From Limisalsivibrio acetivorans (GTDB taxonomy: Bacteria; Chrysiogenota; Deferribacteres; Deferribacterales; Geovibrionaceae): a stretch of 64,000 nt of DNA. The translations under genes and the position numbers were made by a program. Below the pieces are notes generated by a model that was not told where the DNA came from, ran no database searches, and saw only the letters and a program-made list of their open reading frames with translations. This document shows, piece by piece, positions 46,379 to 55,647 of the stretch. The DNA lies in the NCBI RefSeq assembly GCF_000421105.1, contig NZ_ATWF01000001.1, positions 1,212,930 through 1,276,929 on the forward strand, in the 5' to 3' direction. Position 1 is the stretch's first letter. Each line of letters opens with the position of its first letter.

Positions 46379-46472
46379 GTATCCTCCGATGAATCTTTTA
46401 GCATTCTTTTTAACTGACAATTATACGAAAGAAAGGGGTTTTAATCAACATCAGACTTGGAAAGGGCTGGTG

Positions 46473-48293
46473 TTACTCCTCCCCCTCTCTGGGGATGGAG
46501 TTGCGGAACCAGACATCACGCTGGGGAAAGGGTATCTCAACGCCGTTCTCTCGGAACTTCTCGAAGATACCCTCAAGGATCTTCGTGCGGACAACGGCGG
46601 CGTTCAATCCAGAGGAAAGATCCACCCAGCAGAGAGCGAGAAAGTCGATGGAGCTACTGCCGTATGCAACAAACCATACCTCGTTCTTGCGGTAGGAGAT
46701 AACCTCCGATGTATCCTCCATAACCTCCATGATAAGGCTCTTAACAAGCTCTACATCACTGGAATATGCAACCCCCACGGGGATGCGCATGCGGATGATG
46801 GAATCGCTCCTTGTGTAGTTGATGATGGTATCGGAGATGAATACGGAGTTTGGCACGGATATCTCTATATTGTCAAAGGTTTTAACGTTTGTCGCAAACA
46901 TGTCTATACTTGTCACATTACCGTAGATCGTGCTGTGCACATCCCCGATAAGCCGCCCTGCATTGCCGGAGATCTCTACCAAATCGCCAATGCGCACCTT
47001 CTTGGAGAAGAGGAGTATAAAGCCGCTGGCGTAGTTGTTGAGGATGGTTTGCAGTCCGAAACCGAAACCGATACCAAGGGCACCGGCGATGGGCACAACG
47101 ATCTGCCATGTAATCCCCATATTAAGCATAACAAGGGCAACAACTGCCAGAACACCGAGGTTATACACGATCGTTTCGAGGGACTCCACCTCCCCCCTGC
47201 GTTTATCCTCACTGACTAAGTTACGGATATACTTAGTAAAAAGAAACAGGAGCGAACGGAGGATAAGGAACATGAAAATAGAAGAGATAAGGCCGTAGAC
47301 CGTAAGAGAGAACGCCGAGGTCTCAAAGATAAAAGCATCCTTCATATTGTCTGCAAGTGCCTGGAAATTAAGGAGATCATCACCCATGATCCAGTAGATG
47401 TAGAAAGAGCCCAGGTATACCGCACGGATCACATGGCGGTAGATGTTCTGCATATCCTCTTCTTCGTAGTTTTCCGGTGCAAAGAAGGTGTTCGTCCACC
47501 GCTCCAGTTTACCCTGAACATAAAGAAGAAGGCTTATGAAAAGTCCGAGCAGTCCAAGACCGAGCAGAAAACGATAGCTGAGCTCCACGATGTTGAAAAC
47601 CCAGAGGAGTGACATGAGGAAAAAGCCGGCCAGCAGGAAACGGTTAAGCGGGACCATACGCATTCCCGAAGGAAAACGATCCGCATAGCGATGGAGATAC
47701 ATAGGAAGAACCGGGCGGATATACATATTAAGCCCTATGGCCAGCGAAAGCCTCGAAAGAAGGGAGGCGAACTGAAGTATTGAGTTCTGCTGTCTCGTTA
47801 TATCATCAAGGTTAACAACAGCCAGATCGCTGTAAAAAGCCAATACAACAGACAAGAATACGAAAAACTGGGTAAAGACGAGGGATGCACGAAATGCGAC
47901 ATAGCGCTTGTTCTTACTCCCCTTCTTACCCCGAAGAGGCATCTTGAGGAGCACGGCAGCGAGCCAGAACATGCCGAAGTAATTGGTCATTATATATAAA
48001 GTGTAGTCGTTGTCGTATTCTAGTGCGAGCTGAGTCACCACCACGAAAAGCACAGGTGAAAGGAGATGGACGAAGTTCTCCATTCGCTCGTTTAGAATCT
48101 TCTTCATGGCACGGAACTTATAGAAGTTGAGAACGATATAGAAAATGGCAAACCCTACGACATAAAGGGAGAAATTCACCGGAGATACCGTAAAATCATC
48201 GATAATGGCGTATAGTGAAGCCTGAAGCGTCTCAATAAAACTCTGCAGGAGCAGGCCTGTATTCTGATAGTAATCCATACGACACTTTATCAT
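46473..48293 (-). CDS. Large MscS-family mechanosensitive channel
   Basis: 606 residues. The N-terminal 370 residues hold about eight hydrophobic segments. The MscS core (about 395-560) has the pore-lining helix IVVPIAGALGIGFGFGLQTILNNYASGFILLF. The beta domain follows: RIGDLVEISGNAGRLIGDVHSTIYGNVTSIDMFATNVKTFDNIEISVPNSVFI. Such channels release solutes on osmotic downshock. The extended membrane part places it with the larger MscK/YnaI-like proteins. Starts at 48293 and 48278 are both possible; neither has a strong ribosome site. The C-terminus ends IPFPQRDVWFRNSIPREGEE. Confidence 0.9.
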   Translation of the reverse strand: MIKCRMDYYQNTGLLLQSFIETLQASLYAIIDDFTVSPVNFSLYVVGFAIFYIVLNFYKFRAMKKILNERMENFVHLLSPVLFVVVTQLALEYDNDYTLYIMTNYFGMFWLAAVLLKMPLRGKKGSKNKRYVAFRASLVFTQFFVFLSVVLAFYSDLAVVNLDDITRQQNSILQFASLLSRLSLAIGLNMYIRPVLPMYLHRYADRFPSGMRMVPLNRFLLAGFFLMSLLWVFNIVELSYRFLLGLGLLGLFISLLLYVQGKLERWTNTFFAPENYEEEDMQNIYRHVIRAVYLGSFYIYWIMGDDLLNFQALADNMKDAFIFETSAFSLTVYGLISSIFMFLILRSLLFLFTKYIRNLVSEDKRRGEVESLETIVYNLGVLAVVALVMLNMGITWQIVVPIAGALGIGFGFGLQTILNNYASGFILLFSKKVRIGDLVEISGNAGRLIGDVHSTIYGNVTSIDMFATNVKTFDNIEISVPNSVFISDTIINYTRSDSIIRMRIPVGVAYSSDVELVKSLIMEVMEDTSEVISYRKNEVWFVAYGSSSIDFLALCWVDLSSGLNAAVVRTKILEGIFEKFRENGVEIPFPQRDVWFRNSIPREGEE

Positions 48294-48432
48294 ATTTCGT
48301 TCTGAGAGCTAACATTAAAATGATTTTACGGGGAGAGAAATTCCACCATCCGTGCTACTTTAAGTCAAAGTTGTTTTGAATAAGTGAGAGTCTTCGTTTA
48401 TAAACAATGTAACACTCTGATGAGGTAATGAT

Positions 48433-50103
48433 ATGAGCAAGAAACCTGTCGGCCAGCTGCTGAAGGAGCTGGGATACGTCACCGAGGAGCAGATACAGGT
48501 CGCCCTTGAGGTAAAAAAGATCCGCCAGAAACTCCTCGGCGAGATACTTATCGAACTATCCTTTGTTTCTCCCAGGGAGATCTCCTACGCCATTTCACAG
48601 CAGAGCGGCAAGGAGTTCATGGATGTTAACGAGGTCCCCCCTTCCAAGGAGGCACTGAAGCTATTCGACAGGAATACAGCGAAGCAGCTGGACATGCTCC
48701 CTATCAATGTCAGCGGCGATAAGTTTACCGTCGCCATGAGCGACCCTTTTAACATCAACACAATAGATATCATCAAACGACGCACAGGGCTGAACCCCGA
48801 GGTCTACATCTCCGACAGGGAAAGCATACAAAAGAATATTGAGATTAACTACTATCTACTCGAAAGCCCCATTGACAAAGAGATACAGAAGATACTCGAC
48901 AGAGGGGGCTCTGGAAACGTTGGGCAGGATCTCCCCAAACTCATAGAGCTTATATTCAACAACGCCATAATCGACCGTGCTACGGATGTGCATATCTCCC
49001 CGGAAGAATACGCCTCCCACGTTTTCTTCCGCATCGACGGTATAATGCGGCACTATTTCGCCATACCTAAACCGCTCCACTCTGCCCTGATATCAAGGAT
49101 TAAGATCCTGAGCCAGTTGGATATTGCCGAACAGAGGCTTCCGCAGGACGGCTCGCTTGTTCACACATTCTTCGACGAGGACTTCGATGTGAGGGTCTCC
49201 ACCATCCCCACCCCCCATGGCGAGAATGCGGTTATGAGGATCCTTTCCAAGAACCTTTCTCTGTTTAACCTCGAAAGCCTCGGCTTCGAAAAGGATGTTC
49301 AAGACGGACTAAAGGAGCAATTCAACAGACCCCACGGTATCTTCCTTGTGACCGGACCCACCGGCTCGGGTAAAACAACTACACTCTACGCCGCACTGAG
49401 AAAGCTTAATTCACTCCAAAGGCGTGTTTTGACCGCTGAGGATCCCATAGAATACCGCTTCCCGTTCATCAAGCAGACTCAGGTTAACGATAAAGCGGGG
49501 TACCATTTCGCCACGGCGATGCGTGCATTCCTGCGTCAGGACCCCGATGTTATCCTTCTCGGTGAAATGCGGGATGAAAAGACGGCGGAGATGGCCATGA
49601 GGGCGGCTATCACAGGCCACCTAGTCCTCTCCACCCTGCACACCAACGACGCCGTAACAGCAATACCCAGACTTATGGACATGGAGGTTAAGGACTATCT
49701 CATATCCTCCGGTGTTGCGGGAATACTCGCACAGAGACTCGTGCGTAAGGTCTGCCCCTTCTGCAAAGAAGAAAGGAGTATGAAGGGTGCTGAACTGCTT
49801 AATTACGGTGTAACAACAGAAATGCTCACCAGACAGGGGATAGAGCACGATTCAGATGTTACGTACATGGCTGGCAACGGCTGTGAACAGTGCAGGGAAT
49901 CGGGTTATTCAGGACGTTCCGTTATATCCGAACTCCTTATTATCGATGATGAAATCGGCGATATGATCGTTACAGGCGCCACACCCCTCGCTATCAATAA
50001 TATGGCCATAACAAAGGGGATGAAGACAATACGTGAAGATGGGCTTATAAAGGTTCTGAAAGGTGTTACAACACCTGAAGAAATTAAGCGGGTGGCGATG
50101 TAA
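48433..50103 (+). CDS. pilB: Type IV pilus extension ATPase PilB (GspE family)
   Basis: A 556-residue hexameric ATPase that powers pilus assembly. The N-terminal MshE/GSPII_E-type domain (KKPVGQLLKELGYVTEEQIQVALEVKKIRQ) can bind c-di-GMP in relatives. The ATPase core has Walker A GPTGSGKTTTL, the Asp box (VLTAEDPIEYRF), Walker B VILLGEMRDEKTAEMA and the His box (GHLVLSTLHTNDA). The four-cysteine zinc motif (CPFC...CEQC) is intact. The stop is four bases before pilC. Retraction ATPase PilT is not in the window. Confidence 0.94.
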   Translation: MSKKPVGQLLKELGYVTEEQIQVALEVKKIRQKLLGEILIELSFVSPREISYAISQQSGKEFMDVNEVPPSKEALKLFDRNTAKQLDMLPINVSGDKFTVAMSDPFNINTIDIIKRRTGLNPEVYISDRESIQKNIEINYYLLESPIDKEIQKILDRGGSGNVGQDLPKLIELIFNNAIIDRATDVHISPEEYASHVFFRIDGIMRHYFAIPKPLHSALISRIKILSQLDIAEQRLPQDGSLVHTFFDEDFDVRVSTIPTPHGENAVMRILSKNLSLFNLESLGFEKDVQDGLKEQFNRPHGIFLVTGPTGSGKTTTLYAALRKLNSLQRRVLTAEDPIEYRFPFIKQTQVNDKAGYHFATAMRAFLRQDPDVILLGEMRDEKTAEMAMRAAITGHLVLSTLHTNDAVTAIPRLMDMEVKDYLISSGVAGILAQRLVRKVCPFCKEERSMKGAELLNYGVTTEMLTRQGIEHDSDVTYMAGNGCEQCRESGYSGRSVISELLIIDDEIGDMIVTGATPLAINNMAITKGMKTIREDGLIKVLKGVTTPEEIKRVAM

Positions 50104-50107
50104 ATAT

Positions 50108-51313
50108 ATGGGAACATTTGAGATAAAAGCCGTTGACAAGGGCGGTAAGAAGATAACGAAAACCATTGAGGTGGAGAACGAAGAGGAGCTTGTTCCGTAT
50201 CTTGAACATGCGGGCCTTAACGTAATCTCCATCCACCGGGCACCCTTCTATGCAAAATACACTAGAAGCAGGGGGAGGATAAAAACCCAGGAGGTTATTG
50301 AGGTTCTAGAGAACCTGCACCTCGTTATCCGCTCCGGACTCCCCACCGTAACCGGGTTGCAAGACCTTGCAAAGGATGCAGAAAACCCGGCGATGAAGGA
50401 GATATTGACCGATCTAAGCTTCCGTGTGCAGATGGGGATGAACTTCTCCAAAGCGATGGAGAAATATAAAAAGACCTTCGGTGAAGTGGTTATAAACCTT
50501 ATAAAGATCGGCGAAGAAACCGGCAAGCTTGATGAAACACTCCACGACGCTGTCGAGCATTTGAAAAAACTTGAAGACCTTAAGGCAAAGGCCAAACAGG
50601 CTCTAATCTATCCCAGCTTCGCCTTTGTGGCATTATCCGGTGCGCTTATATTCTGGCTCGTTTTCGTTATGCCCAAGATGATGGATGCGTTCAGCGCATT
50701 CGATATAGAGCTCCCCTTTATCACAAGGGCAATCATGGCACTCTCCGTCTTCACTCAAAAATACATCGTCCTCATCACCGTGCTGCTTATAGGGGCAGTC
50801 ATACTGATCAATGTGCTCCGTAAAACATCCAAGGACTTCAAACTAATCACAGACCAGATAACGCTTCGTCTTCCGGTCTTCGGTGTTATCATCACAAACT
50901 TCAACTTCGCCTTCTTCGCAGAGTATGTAAGGCTGATGATCGCCGCCGGACTCCCACTCTATCAGGCACTTTCACTCATGGAGGGGAGCCAGAAGAACCT
51001 GGTATATAAGTCGGCCAGCGAAAGGATCCGTGAGGATATGTCCATAGGCTCCAGCTTCTCAGATGCCCTGTCAAAGCAGGATCTCTACCCATCCCTGATT
51101 ATCAGGATGGTAAATATTGGTGAGCAGACCGGACACCTCGAAGAGCAGCTGGATAACGTCGCAAAATACTACTATCAGAAGGTAGACCACATCGCCGCTA
51201 ATATATCAAAGCTTATAGAGCCGCTTATAATAGGCTTCGTGGGCGGGTTTATGCTTATCATTTTCATCGGCCTTCTCGGCCCGATATTCAACCTGATAAC
51301 GGGCTTAAGCTGA
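50108..51313 (+). CDS. pilC: Type IV pilus inner-membrane platform protein PilC (GspF family)
   Basis: 401 residues. Two repeated GspF domains (about 65-190 and 270-395), each followed by a membrane segment. Typical pieces are VIEVLENLHLVIRSGLPTVTGLQDLAKD, FGEVVINLIKIGEETGKLDETL, FAFFAEYVRLMIAAGLPLYQALSLMEG and MVNIGEQTGHLEEQLDNVAKYY. It couples PilB to the growing pilin helix. ATG 50108 is four bases after the pilB stop (overlapping GGGTGG as ribosome site); the frame starts further upstream inside pilB but is not used. Together with pilB it forms an operon. Confidence 0.94.
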   Translation: MGTFEIKAVDKGGKKITKTIEVENEEELVPYLEHAGLNVISIHRAPFYAKYTRSRGRIKTQEVIEVLENLHLVIRSGLPTVTGLQDLAKDAENPAMKEILTDLSFRVQMGMNFSKAMEKYKKTFGEVVINLIKIGEETGKLDETLHDAVEHLKKLEDLKAKAKQALIYPSFAFVALSGALIFWLVFVMPKMMDAFSAFDIELPFITRAIMALSVFTQKYIVLITVLLIGAVILINVLRKTSKDFKLITDQITLRLPVFGVIITNFNFAFFAEYVRLMIAAGLPLYQALSLMEGSQKNLVYKSASERIREDMSIGSSFSDALSKQDLYPSLIIRMVNIGEQTGHLEEQLDNVAKYYYQKVDHIAANISKLIEPLIIGFVGGFMLIIFIGLLGPIFNLITGLS

Positions 51314-51324
51314 TGAGGGGTGCG

Positions 51325-51351
51325 GGGAACTTTGTTCCCTAAAAAGTTCCC
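51325..51351 (+). terminator. Hairpin after pilC, likely terminator
   Basis: GGGAACTTT (51325-51333) and AAAGTTCCC (51343-51351) pair around a 9-base loop, 11 bases after the pilC stop. It is followed by CTGCGATCTTTTA, a weak T stretch. Confidence 0.55.
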
Positions 51352-51421
51352 TGCGATCTTTTACTTTCATACTTTTATTCGAAATAAGTCACTAATTTAT
51401 GTGTTTCGTGCTAATGCACGC

Positions 51422-51444
51422 CATACTTTTGGCGCAAAAGTATG
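51422..51444. repeat. Perfect 23-bp palindromic repeat
   Basis: CATACTTTTG (51422-51431), GCG spacer, CAAAAGTATG (51435-51444). The arms are exactly complementary. Confidence 0.8.
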
Positions 51445-51661
51445 CAAAACTATTCCCTCAGGGTTTTACATCCGCCATTGTTACTCATTTATATACATAA
51501 ATTCGTAAGAGATGGCGGTTCCCTCATTTCGCTCTTTTTCCACCTGAAGTTTTGCTGATGCTGAGGAGTGTAACCGCATATCATACGTGAAAGTATTCGA
51601 CATTTAGGATTACCTCATCTGTCATGTGCGGCCAAAACTTCCGGGCGGTTCCAATTTAATT

Positions 51662-51691
51662 TATGGAATTTCCCGTCCATGGAAATTCCAT
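51662..51691. repeat. Dispersed palindromic repeat unit 1, copy A
   Basis: 30 bp; arms ATGGAATTTCC and GGAAATTCCAT around a short spacer. It matches 61759-61788 at 28 of 30 positions on the same strand. Confidence 0.85.
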
Positions 51692-51886
51692 TGTTGTTCG
51701 AGCGGGTGAGCCCCGCTCTCTCGTACTTCCGGCTACATAAATTGAATACAATTCAGTTTAGTTTCGCCTTCAGGGCTTCCATCCTTGGAAGCCTTTTACG
51801 TATCAACCTCAAATGTGTGATTAGCATAAGCTTTCATGGACGAAAGCTCGCTTGCGTAAGTGAGAAGGAAAGTTACTATATTAATA

Positions 51887-51917
51887 TCTGGGAAATTCAT
51901 CATCCTGAGAATTTCCC
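51887..51917. repeat. Dispersed palindromic repeat unit 2, copy A
   Basis: 31 bp; arms GGGAAATTC and GAATTTCCC. Its reverse complement matches 61805-61835 at 29 of 31 positions. Confidence 0.85.
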
Positions 51918-51925
51918 AAATATAA

Positions 51926-53533
51926 TCAGAGCTTATACTGCTTAAAAACCTTCCGCAGTTCTTCTGCCATCTCATTGAGCTGACGATAAGTCTCCTTAAG
52001 GTGCATAGCCGAATCGATACTTGATTTGGACAGGCTATCCACCTCTGTAATATCCTGCGCAATCTGATTAGATACCGCAGACTGCTGCTCAGCGGCGGAG
52101 GCGATACTATTCACCTGCTCCTTTGTTTCCTCAGATGCGTTGAAAATATCTGAGAGCTTTATGTTCACGTCCCCCATGAAGTCGACTGTTTCGTTTATAG
52201 TCTCCAGTGCCTGATTCATGGTCGCCTCCGTACGGTTGGAGTCCTGCTGGATTACGTTGATCTTATTCGTAACCTCTTTGGTTGCATCGGCGGTCTTTTC
52301 GGCCAGTTTGCGAACCTCATCGGCAACAACGGCGAAACCTCTACCGTGCTCACCAGCCCTTGCCGCTTCGATGGCAGCATTCAGTGCCAGCAGATTTGTA
52401 TTATCAGCAATGTCATTAATAACATGGACGATATTTTCGATGCTTTCGACCTCAGAATTCAACTTATATACAAGATCAGCAAGCTCTTTGGCTGAGGTTC
52501 CGGTGAGCTTGATCTTATCCACAGCAGTGTTCACAAGTGAGTCACCCTCCTGCGAAAGGCTTGATGTTCGGCTGCTTTTATCAGCGGCAACGCTCACATT
52601 ATTTGCTATCTCGCCTGAAGTCTGCGCCATCTCATTGGCGCCAGCGGCGACCTCGTTTGAGCGGTCGGACTGTTTATGCGCCATGTCTATGGACTCATCA
52701 AGTGATGTACCGAGTTTAGCGGATTCGCCAAGGATACTGTCGGCAACATTCTCCATTTGCTTGAAAGAGCCTGAAAGTTCTTCCAGGAGCGAATTGAGGG
52801 AGCATATGAGGCTACCTATCTCGTCATCGCACCTTGAGTCGATATTCACACGGAAATCTTTCTGGGCAACCTGATTAAATGCGCTTCTTATCTTATTGAA
52901 AGGTTTATAGAAAATGAAATTGAACATCGCCATAATTAGGGCTGTGATTATAGCAACGCCTAATATGGCAATGAATACTGCACGTTTGTTGGATGCAGCG
53001 ATAACATCTTCGGTTTCCGCTGTGCTGAGCCTCAGCTTAACGGCTCCAAGCACGTCCCCCTCTTCGACACCTGTGTAATGGCAGTCGAAACAGTTGACGC
53101 CCATATAGTCCTTAAGTGCCAGATAGGGGAAAAGGCCGGTCATGTATTTCTGGCCGTTGATATCTTCTATCTTATACTGGGGCTTGCCAGTTTCAAAAAC
53201 AGAACGCTCGAACTCATCCTGTGGATACTCCTCTGGCGCACCCGGTTCATAATCTCCGTCCATTTTTTTGCCCCTGATCATGCGGATATCCATCATCTGG
53301 TTCATATGCTCAAGGAGAGGCTCAGTTCCCTCCATATTTCCGGTTATCATGAAGTTGGTTACAGTTCCGAAAATAGTTTCGGAGATATGAACCATTTCGT
53401 TTTTCATGTTTGTTCTGGAGACCTCGGTCATAGAGCTGTTGAAGAAAAGCGTATTAACTGTACTATAGATGATAATGAGCAGTAGAACAGGGACAATAAG
53501 CTTCCACTTGATGGAGATTCTGCTTAAGGACAT
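51926..53533 (-). CDS. Methyl-accepting chemotaxis protein with periplasmic c-type heme motif
   Basis: 535 residues. TM1 about 10-32; the periplasmic domain is about 33-185, followed by TM2 (about 190-210), HAMP and the signalling hairpin ([38 protein letters not shown]). The periplasmic part contains a single CxxCH, in [16 protein letters not shown] (about residue 150), so it probably carries one covalently bound c-type heme; the fold resembles PAS-like heme sensor domains of Geobacter chemoreceptors. It may sense redox state, O2 or NO. The C-terminus ends KVFKQYKL without a pentapeptide. ATG 53533 follows GAGGTGAG. Confidence 0.93.
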   Translation of the reverse strand: MSLSRISIKWKLIVPVLLLIIIYSTVNTLFFNSSMTEVSRTNMKNEMVHISETIFGTVTNFMITGNMEGTEPLLEHMNQMMDIRMIRGKKMDGDYEPGAPEEYPQDEFERSVFETGKPQYKIEDINGQKYMTGLFPYLALKDYMGVNCFDCHYTGVEEGDVLGAVKLRLSTAETEDVIAASNKRAVFIAILGVAIITALIMAMFNFIFYKPFNKIRSAFNQVAQKDFRVNIDSRCDDEIGSLICSLNSLLEELSGSFKQMENVADSILGESAKLGTSLDESIDMAHKQSDRSNEVAAGANEMAQTSGEIANNVSVAADKSSRTSSLSQEGDSLVNTAVDKIKLTGTSAKELADLVYKLNSEVESIENIVHVINDIADNTNLLALNAAIEAARAGEHGRGFAVVADEVRKLAEKTADATKEVTNKINVIQQDSNRTEATMNQALETINETVDFMGDVNIKLSDIFNASEETKEQVNSIASAAEQQSAVSNQIAQDITEVDSLSKSSIDSAMHLKETYRQLNEMAEELRKVFKQYKL

Positions 53534-53878
53534 CGTCTCACCTCTGAGGGACAAAGATTTAAATAAATATTAACCAAAGCATAAATGCGATTATGCATAA
53601 ACATAATATAATGTCCAGAGTTAAGGTAATGTAAAGTATTGCAGTAGCATAATATTAGAAAATTAATATATTTACAGTCCTCTTTTGTGACAATGATATA
53701 TACAGTTGCGCGTATTAATGGACAACATTAAAGAATCTATCTGATAGAAAACAGAAAATAGTTATACGAACAATGTTTTGTAAAAATTAAAAACACAGTC
53801 ATAAAAGTTGTAAAAATAAAAAAAGGCGCAACACTCTTTTGTGAAGCGCCCTTAAAGCTTATTGGCAGTTAATTGTTG
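53534..53878. other. A/T-rich intergenic region
   Basis: 345 bases holding the chemoreceptor promoter region and the AhpC terminator at its right end (53818-53853). No gene seen. Confidence 0.6.
53818..53853 (-). terminator. Rho-independent terminator of the AhpC-like gene
   Basis: GGCGC (53825-53829) and GCGCC (53846-53850) enclose a loop with further pairing. On the minus strand it is followed by a long T run. Confidence 0.8.
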
Positions 53879-54475
53879 TTATTTTTGATGTCCGTCAGGA
53901 TTCTTTTTGAAGAACTCTTTCATCTTGTCGGGATCGGGGGTCATGGTGTCCTTTCCGGGAGTCCATCCGGCGGGGCAAACCTCTCCGTTTTCCTTAACAA
54001 ACTGGAGTGCATCAAGGTTTCTGATGATTTCGTTCACGTTACGGCCTATGCCGAGGTCGTGGACAAGTTCAAACTGTACAACCCCGTCGGGGTCGATGAT
54101 GTATGTGGCACGAAGGGCCATTCCACCCTCAAGGAGCACACCGTAGTCTGTAGAGATCTTCTTGGTGAAGTCCGCTACGAGGGGGTAAGCAAGCTCGCCG
54201 ATACCGCCTTCGGTTCTGGGTGTATTGATCCATGCAAGGTGGGAGAATTTGCTGTCTGTGGAGACGCCGATAACCTGGCAGTTTCTCTTCTCAAACTCGG
54301 GCATAGCATCGGACATTGCCGTGATCTCTGTGGGGCAAACAAAGGTAAAATCAAGGGGGTAGAAGAAAAGAACAACCCACTTGCCTCTGTAGGATTCAAG
54401 ATCCACATTTTTGAAATCCTTTCCGACTACAGCAATCTCGTTGAAAATGGGTGCTGATTTTGTTACTAAGCTCAT
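53879..54475 (-). CDS. Typical 2-Cys peroxiredoxin (AhpC/Prx1 type)
   Basis: A 198-residue peroxide reductase. Peroxidatic Cys in FYPLDFTFVCPTEI (about 46-49), resolving Cys in GEVCPAGWTPG (about 165). Decamer-forming features (GGIGELAYPLVAD, then GVALR-like MALRATYIIDPDG) are present, and the C-terminal tail is of the Prx1 type. It uses thioredoxin or AhpF-like reductants; no ahpF is nearby. A good promoter and a perfect palindrome lie upstream, suggesting peroxide or metal control. The second peroxiredoxin at 26873 is of the 1-Cys type, so the two probably have separate roles. Confidence 0.95.
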   Translation of the reverse strand: MSLVTKSAPIFNEIAVVGKDFKNVDLESYRGKWVVLFFYPLDFTFVCPTEITAMSDAMPEFEKRNCQVIGVSTDSKFSHLAWINTPRTEGGIGELAYPLVADFTKKISTDYGVLLEGGMALRATYIIDPDGVVQFELVHDLGIGRNVNEIIRNLDALQFVKENGEVCPAGWTPGKDTMTPDPDKMKEFFKKNPDGHQK

Positions 54476-54491
54476 TGAATACCCTCCAAAT

Positions 54492-54504
54492 GATAAATTT
54501 TATC
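54492..54504. promoter_or_regulatory. Perfect palindrome upstream of the AhpC-like gene, candidate PerR/Fur box
   Basis: GATAAA-T-TTTATC lies between the -10 and the ribosome site. It extends to a 7-1-7 arrangement with one mismatch, the layout of PerR boxes. Confidence 0.5.
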
Positions 54505-54505
54505 T

Positions 54506-54534
54506 TTTATATACCACTCCTGTGCTTTTGTCAA
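54506..54534 (-). promoter_or_regulatory. Sigma70-type promoter of the AhpC-like gene
   Basis: On the minus strand TTGACA (54529-54534) and TATAAA (54506-54511) are separated by 17 bases. Confidence 0.7.
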
Positions 54535-54573
54535 CATAAAAAGACTAATAAAGTCCTAATTGTTTGAGGTGTG

Positions 54574-55125
54574 CTATATTCCTTTCCAGCGGCTGAAGAC
54601 TGCGGTAATTTCACCGCTCTTGAACCCCAGCGGCCTTATCTCGCCATCTAGCAGGACAGAGCCATCCGGCTGGAGGTAGTACCATTCATGCACCTTAGTT
54701 CTAATATCTGTCTGGACCCCGGAGAGGGTGGAGGAGCCGTTGTAAATGTGGGTGAAAAGAAATGTTCTTCCGCGGAATTCAAGCTTACCTCTGTCCCCGT
54801 TGTGCTCGGGAATGGCTGTATAGGATGCGTCGGGGTTTTGCTCGAGAACCCATCTGAGAACACGCTCTTTGCCGCCTGTGTATTCGTAGATGTGTTCGAG
54901 ATAGCCCGTACCATCCTGCCAGGCTCCTGTTATCGTGAGCTTGAAGCGTTCCTCAACGGTTCCGGTATCGTCTTTGATAATTCCATAACCTGTGCGGGTT
55001 CCGCTGAAGAACTCTTTAATTGATGTATCGGGTGTTCCCGCTGCGTTCTGCTGAATAGTGGGGGATGTACATGAAACTGCTATAAATGCTGATAGTATAA
55101 GTATTAAGGAGCGGACAGGATTCAA
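54574..55125 (-). CDS. DUF3833-family lipoprotein
   Basis: 183 residues with lipobox IAVSC (Cys about 19). The rest is a beta-rich domain matching the DUF3833 pattern: IKEFFSGTRTGYGIIKDDTGTVEERFKLTITGAW. Then come EHIYEYTGGKERVLRWVLEQ and TKVHEWYYLQPDGSVLLDGEIRPLGFKSGEITAVFSR. Family function is unknown; members are often found near fatty-acid or polyketide enzymes. Here it has no such neighbours. Confidence 0.85.
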   Translation of the reverse strand: MNPVRSLILILSAFIAVSCTSPTIQQNAAGTPDTSIKEFFSGTRTGYGIIKDDTGTVEERFKLTITGAWQDGTGYLEHIYEYTGGKERVLRWVLEQNPDASYTAIPEHNGDRGKLEFRGRTFLFTHIYNGSSTLSGVQTDIRTKVHEWYYLQPDGSVLLDGEIRPLGFKSGEITAVFSRWKGI

Positions 55126-55209
55126 GGGAGCCTCCAGACATATAGTATTGCAACGCCTGAAATTATACCCTTAAACAAGGGGGGTAGTCAAAAGAATGTG
55201 GGGAGTCTG

Positions 55210-55647
55210 CTATTCTTCCCGGAACTTTTTTATCTCCTTGAGGTGTTTCTGCCATACGTATTTGGATATGGTATTCTGGTCCGCTTTTGTTATGTCATCG
55301 AAACGAAGCCCGCATCTATCCTCCTTTGCCCACATAACCGTGGCAGTGAGGGGGGCTATCTCCATGGTATTCTTCATCTTATACAGCTTGTCGCAGTCAA
55401 GGCAACGCTTCAGTGTCAGGGCATGCTTAACACGCAATTCGACTACATCACCCTCTTTGAGATGCCCCTTCTGGAGGATTTGAGCACCTGTTTCGCTCAT
55501 ATCCACAGTTCTGCTCATGAAGCATTTGCTGTAGGCTCTTCCTTTTTCGGTGTCCTCAAAATGAAAGATACAGATTTTCATTGCCAGAGAAGAACGCACA
55601 GCGTTCCTTCTGTTTGCAACTGCAACGCTATTATCAGAGTAAGTCAT
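55210..55647 (-). CDS. PilZ-domain protein (c-di-GMP receptor)
   Basis: 145 residues. The c-di-GMP binding motifs are present: RxxxR in ANRRNAVRSSLAM near the start and DMSETGAQI (D/NxSxxG) about 35 residues later. A beta-barrel remainder follows (VVELRVKHALTLK, ATVMWAKEDRCGLRF). An extra CLDCDKLYKM segment carries a Cys pair not typical of PilZ. It would bind the c-di-GMP made by the cyclase at 12965-15115 and alter partner activity. No partner is fused or adjacent. Confidence 0.85.
   Translation of the reverse strand: MTYSDNSVAVANRRNAVRSSLAMKICIFHFEDTEKGRAYSKCFMSRTVDMSETGAQILQKGHLKEGDVVELRVKHALTLKRCLDCDKLYKMKNTMEIAPLTATVMWAKEDRCGLRFDDITKADQNTISKYVWQKHLKEIKKFREE

Larger units (their letters stand above)
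51314..51925. other. 612-base noncoding repeat island
   Basis: The gap between convergent pilC and chemoreceptor genes is packed with inverted repeats: 51325-51351, a perfect 10+10 palindrome at 51422-51444, 51662-51691 and 51887-51917. The last two recur in a second island at 61727-62043. The rest (about 51445-51860) is low in coding signal but contains short pieces typical of degenerate repeat elements. I see no gene. Confidence 0.65.

Noticed and set aside
45014-46417. Long open frame of 467 codons on the plus strand opposite proS
   Set aside because: It mirrors the proS codons, has no ribosome site and no recognisable protein pattern; proS on the other strand is unmistakable.
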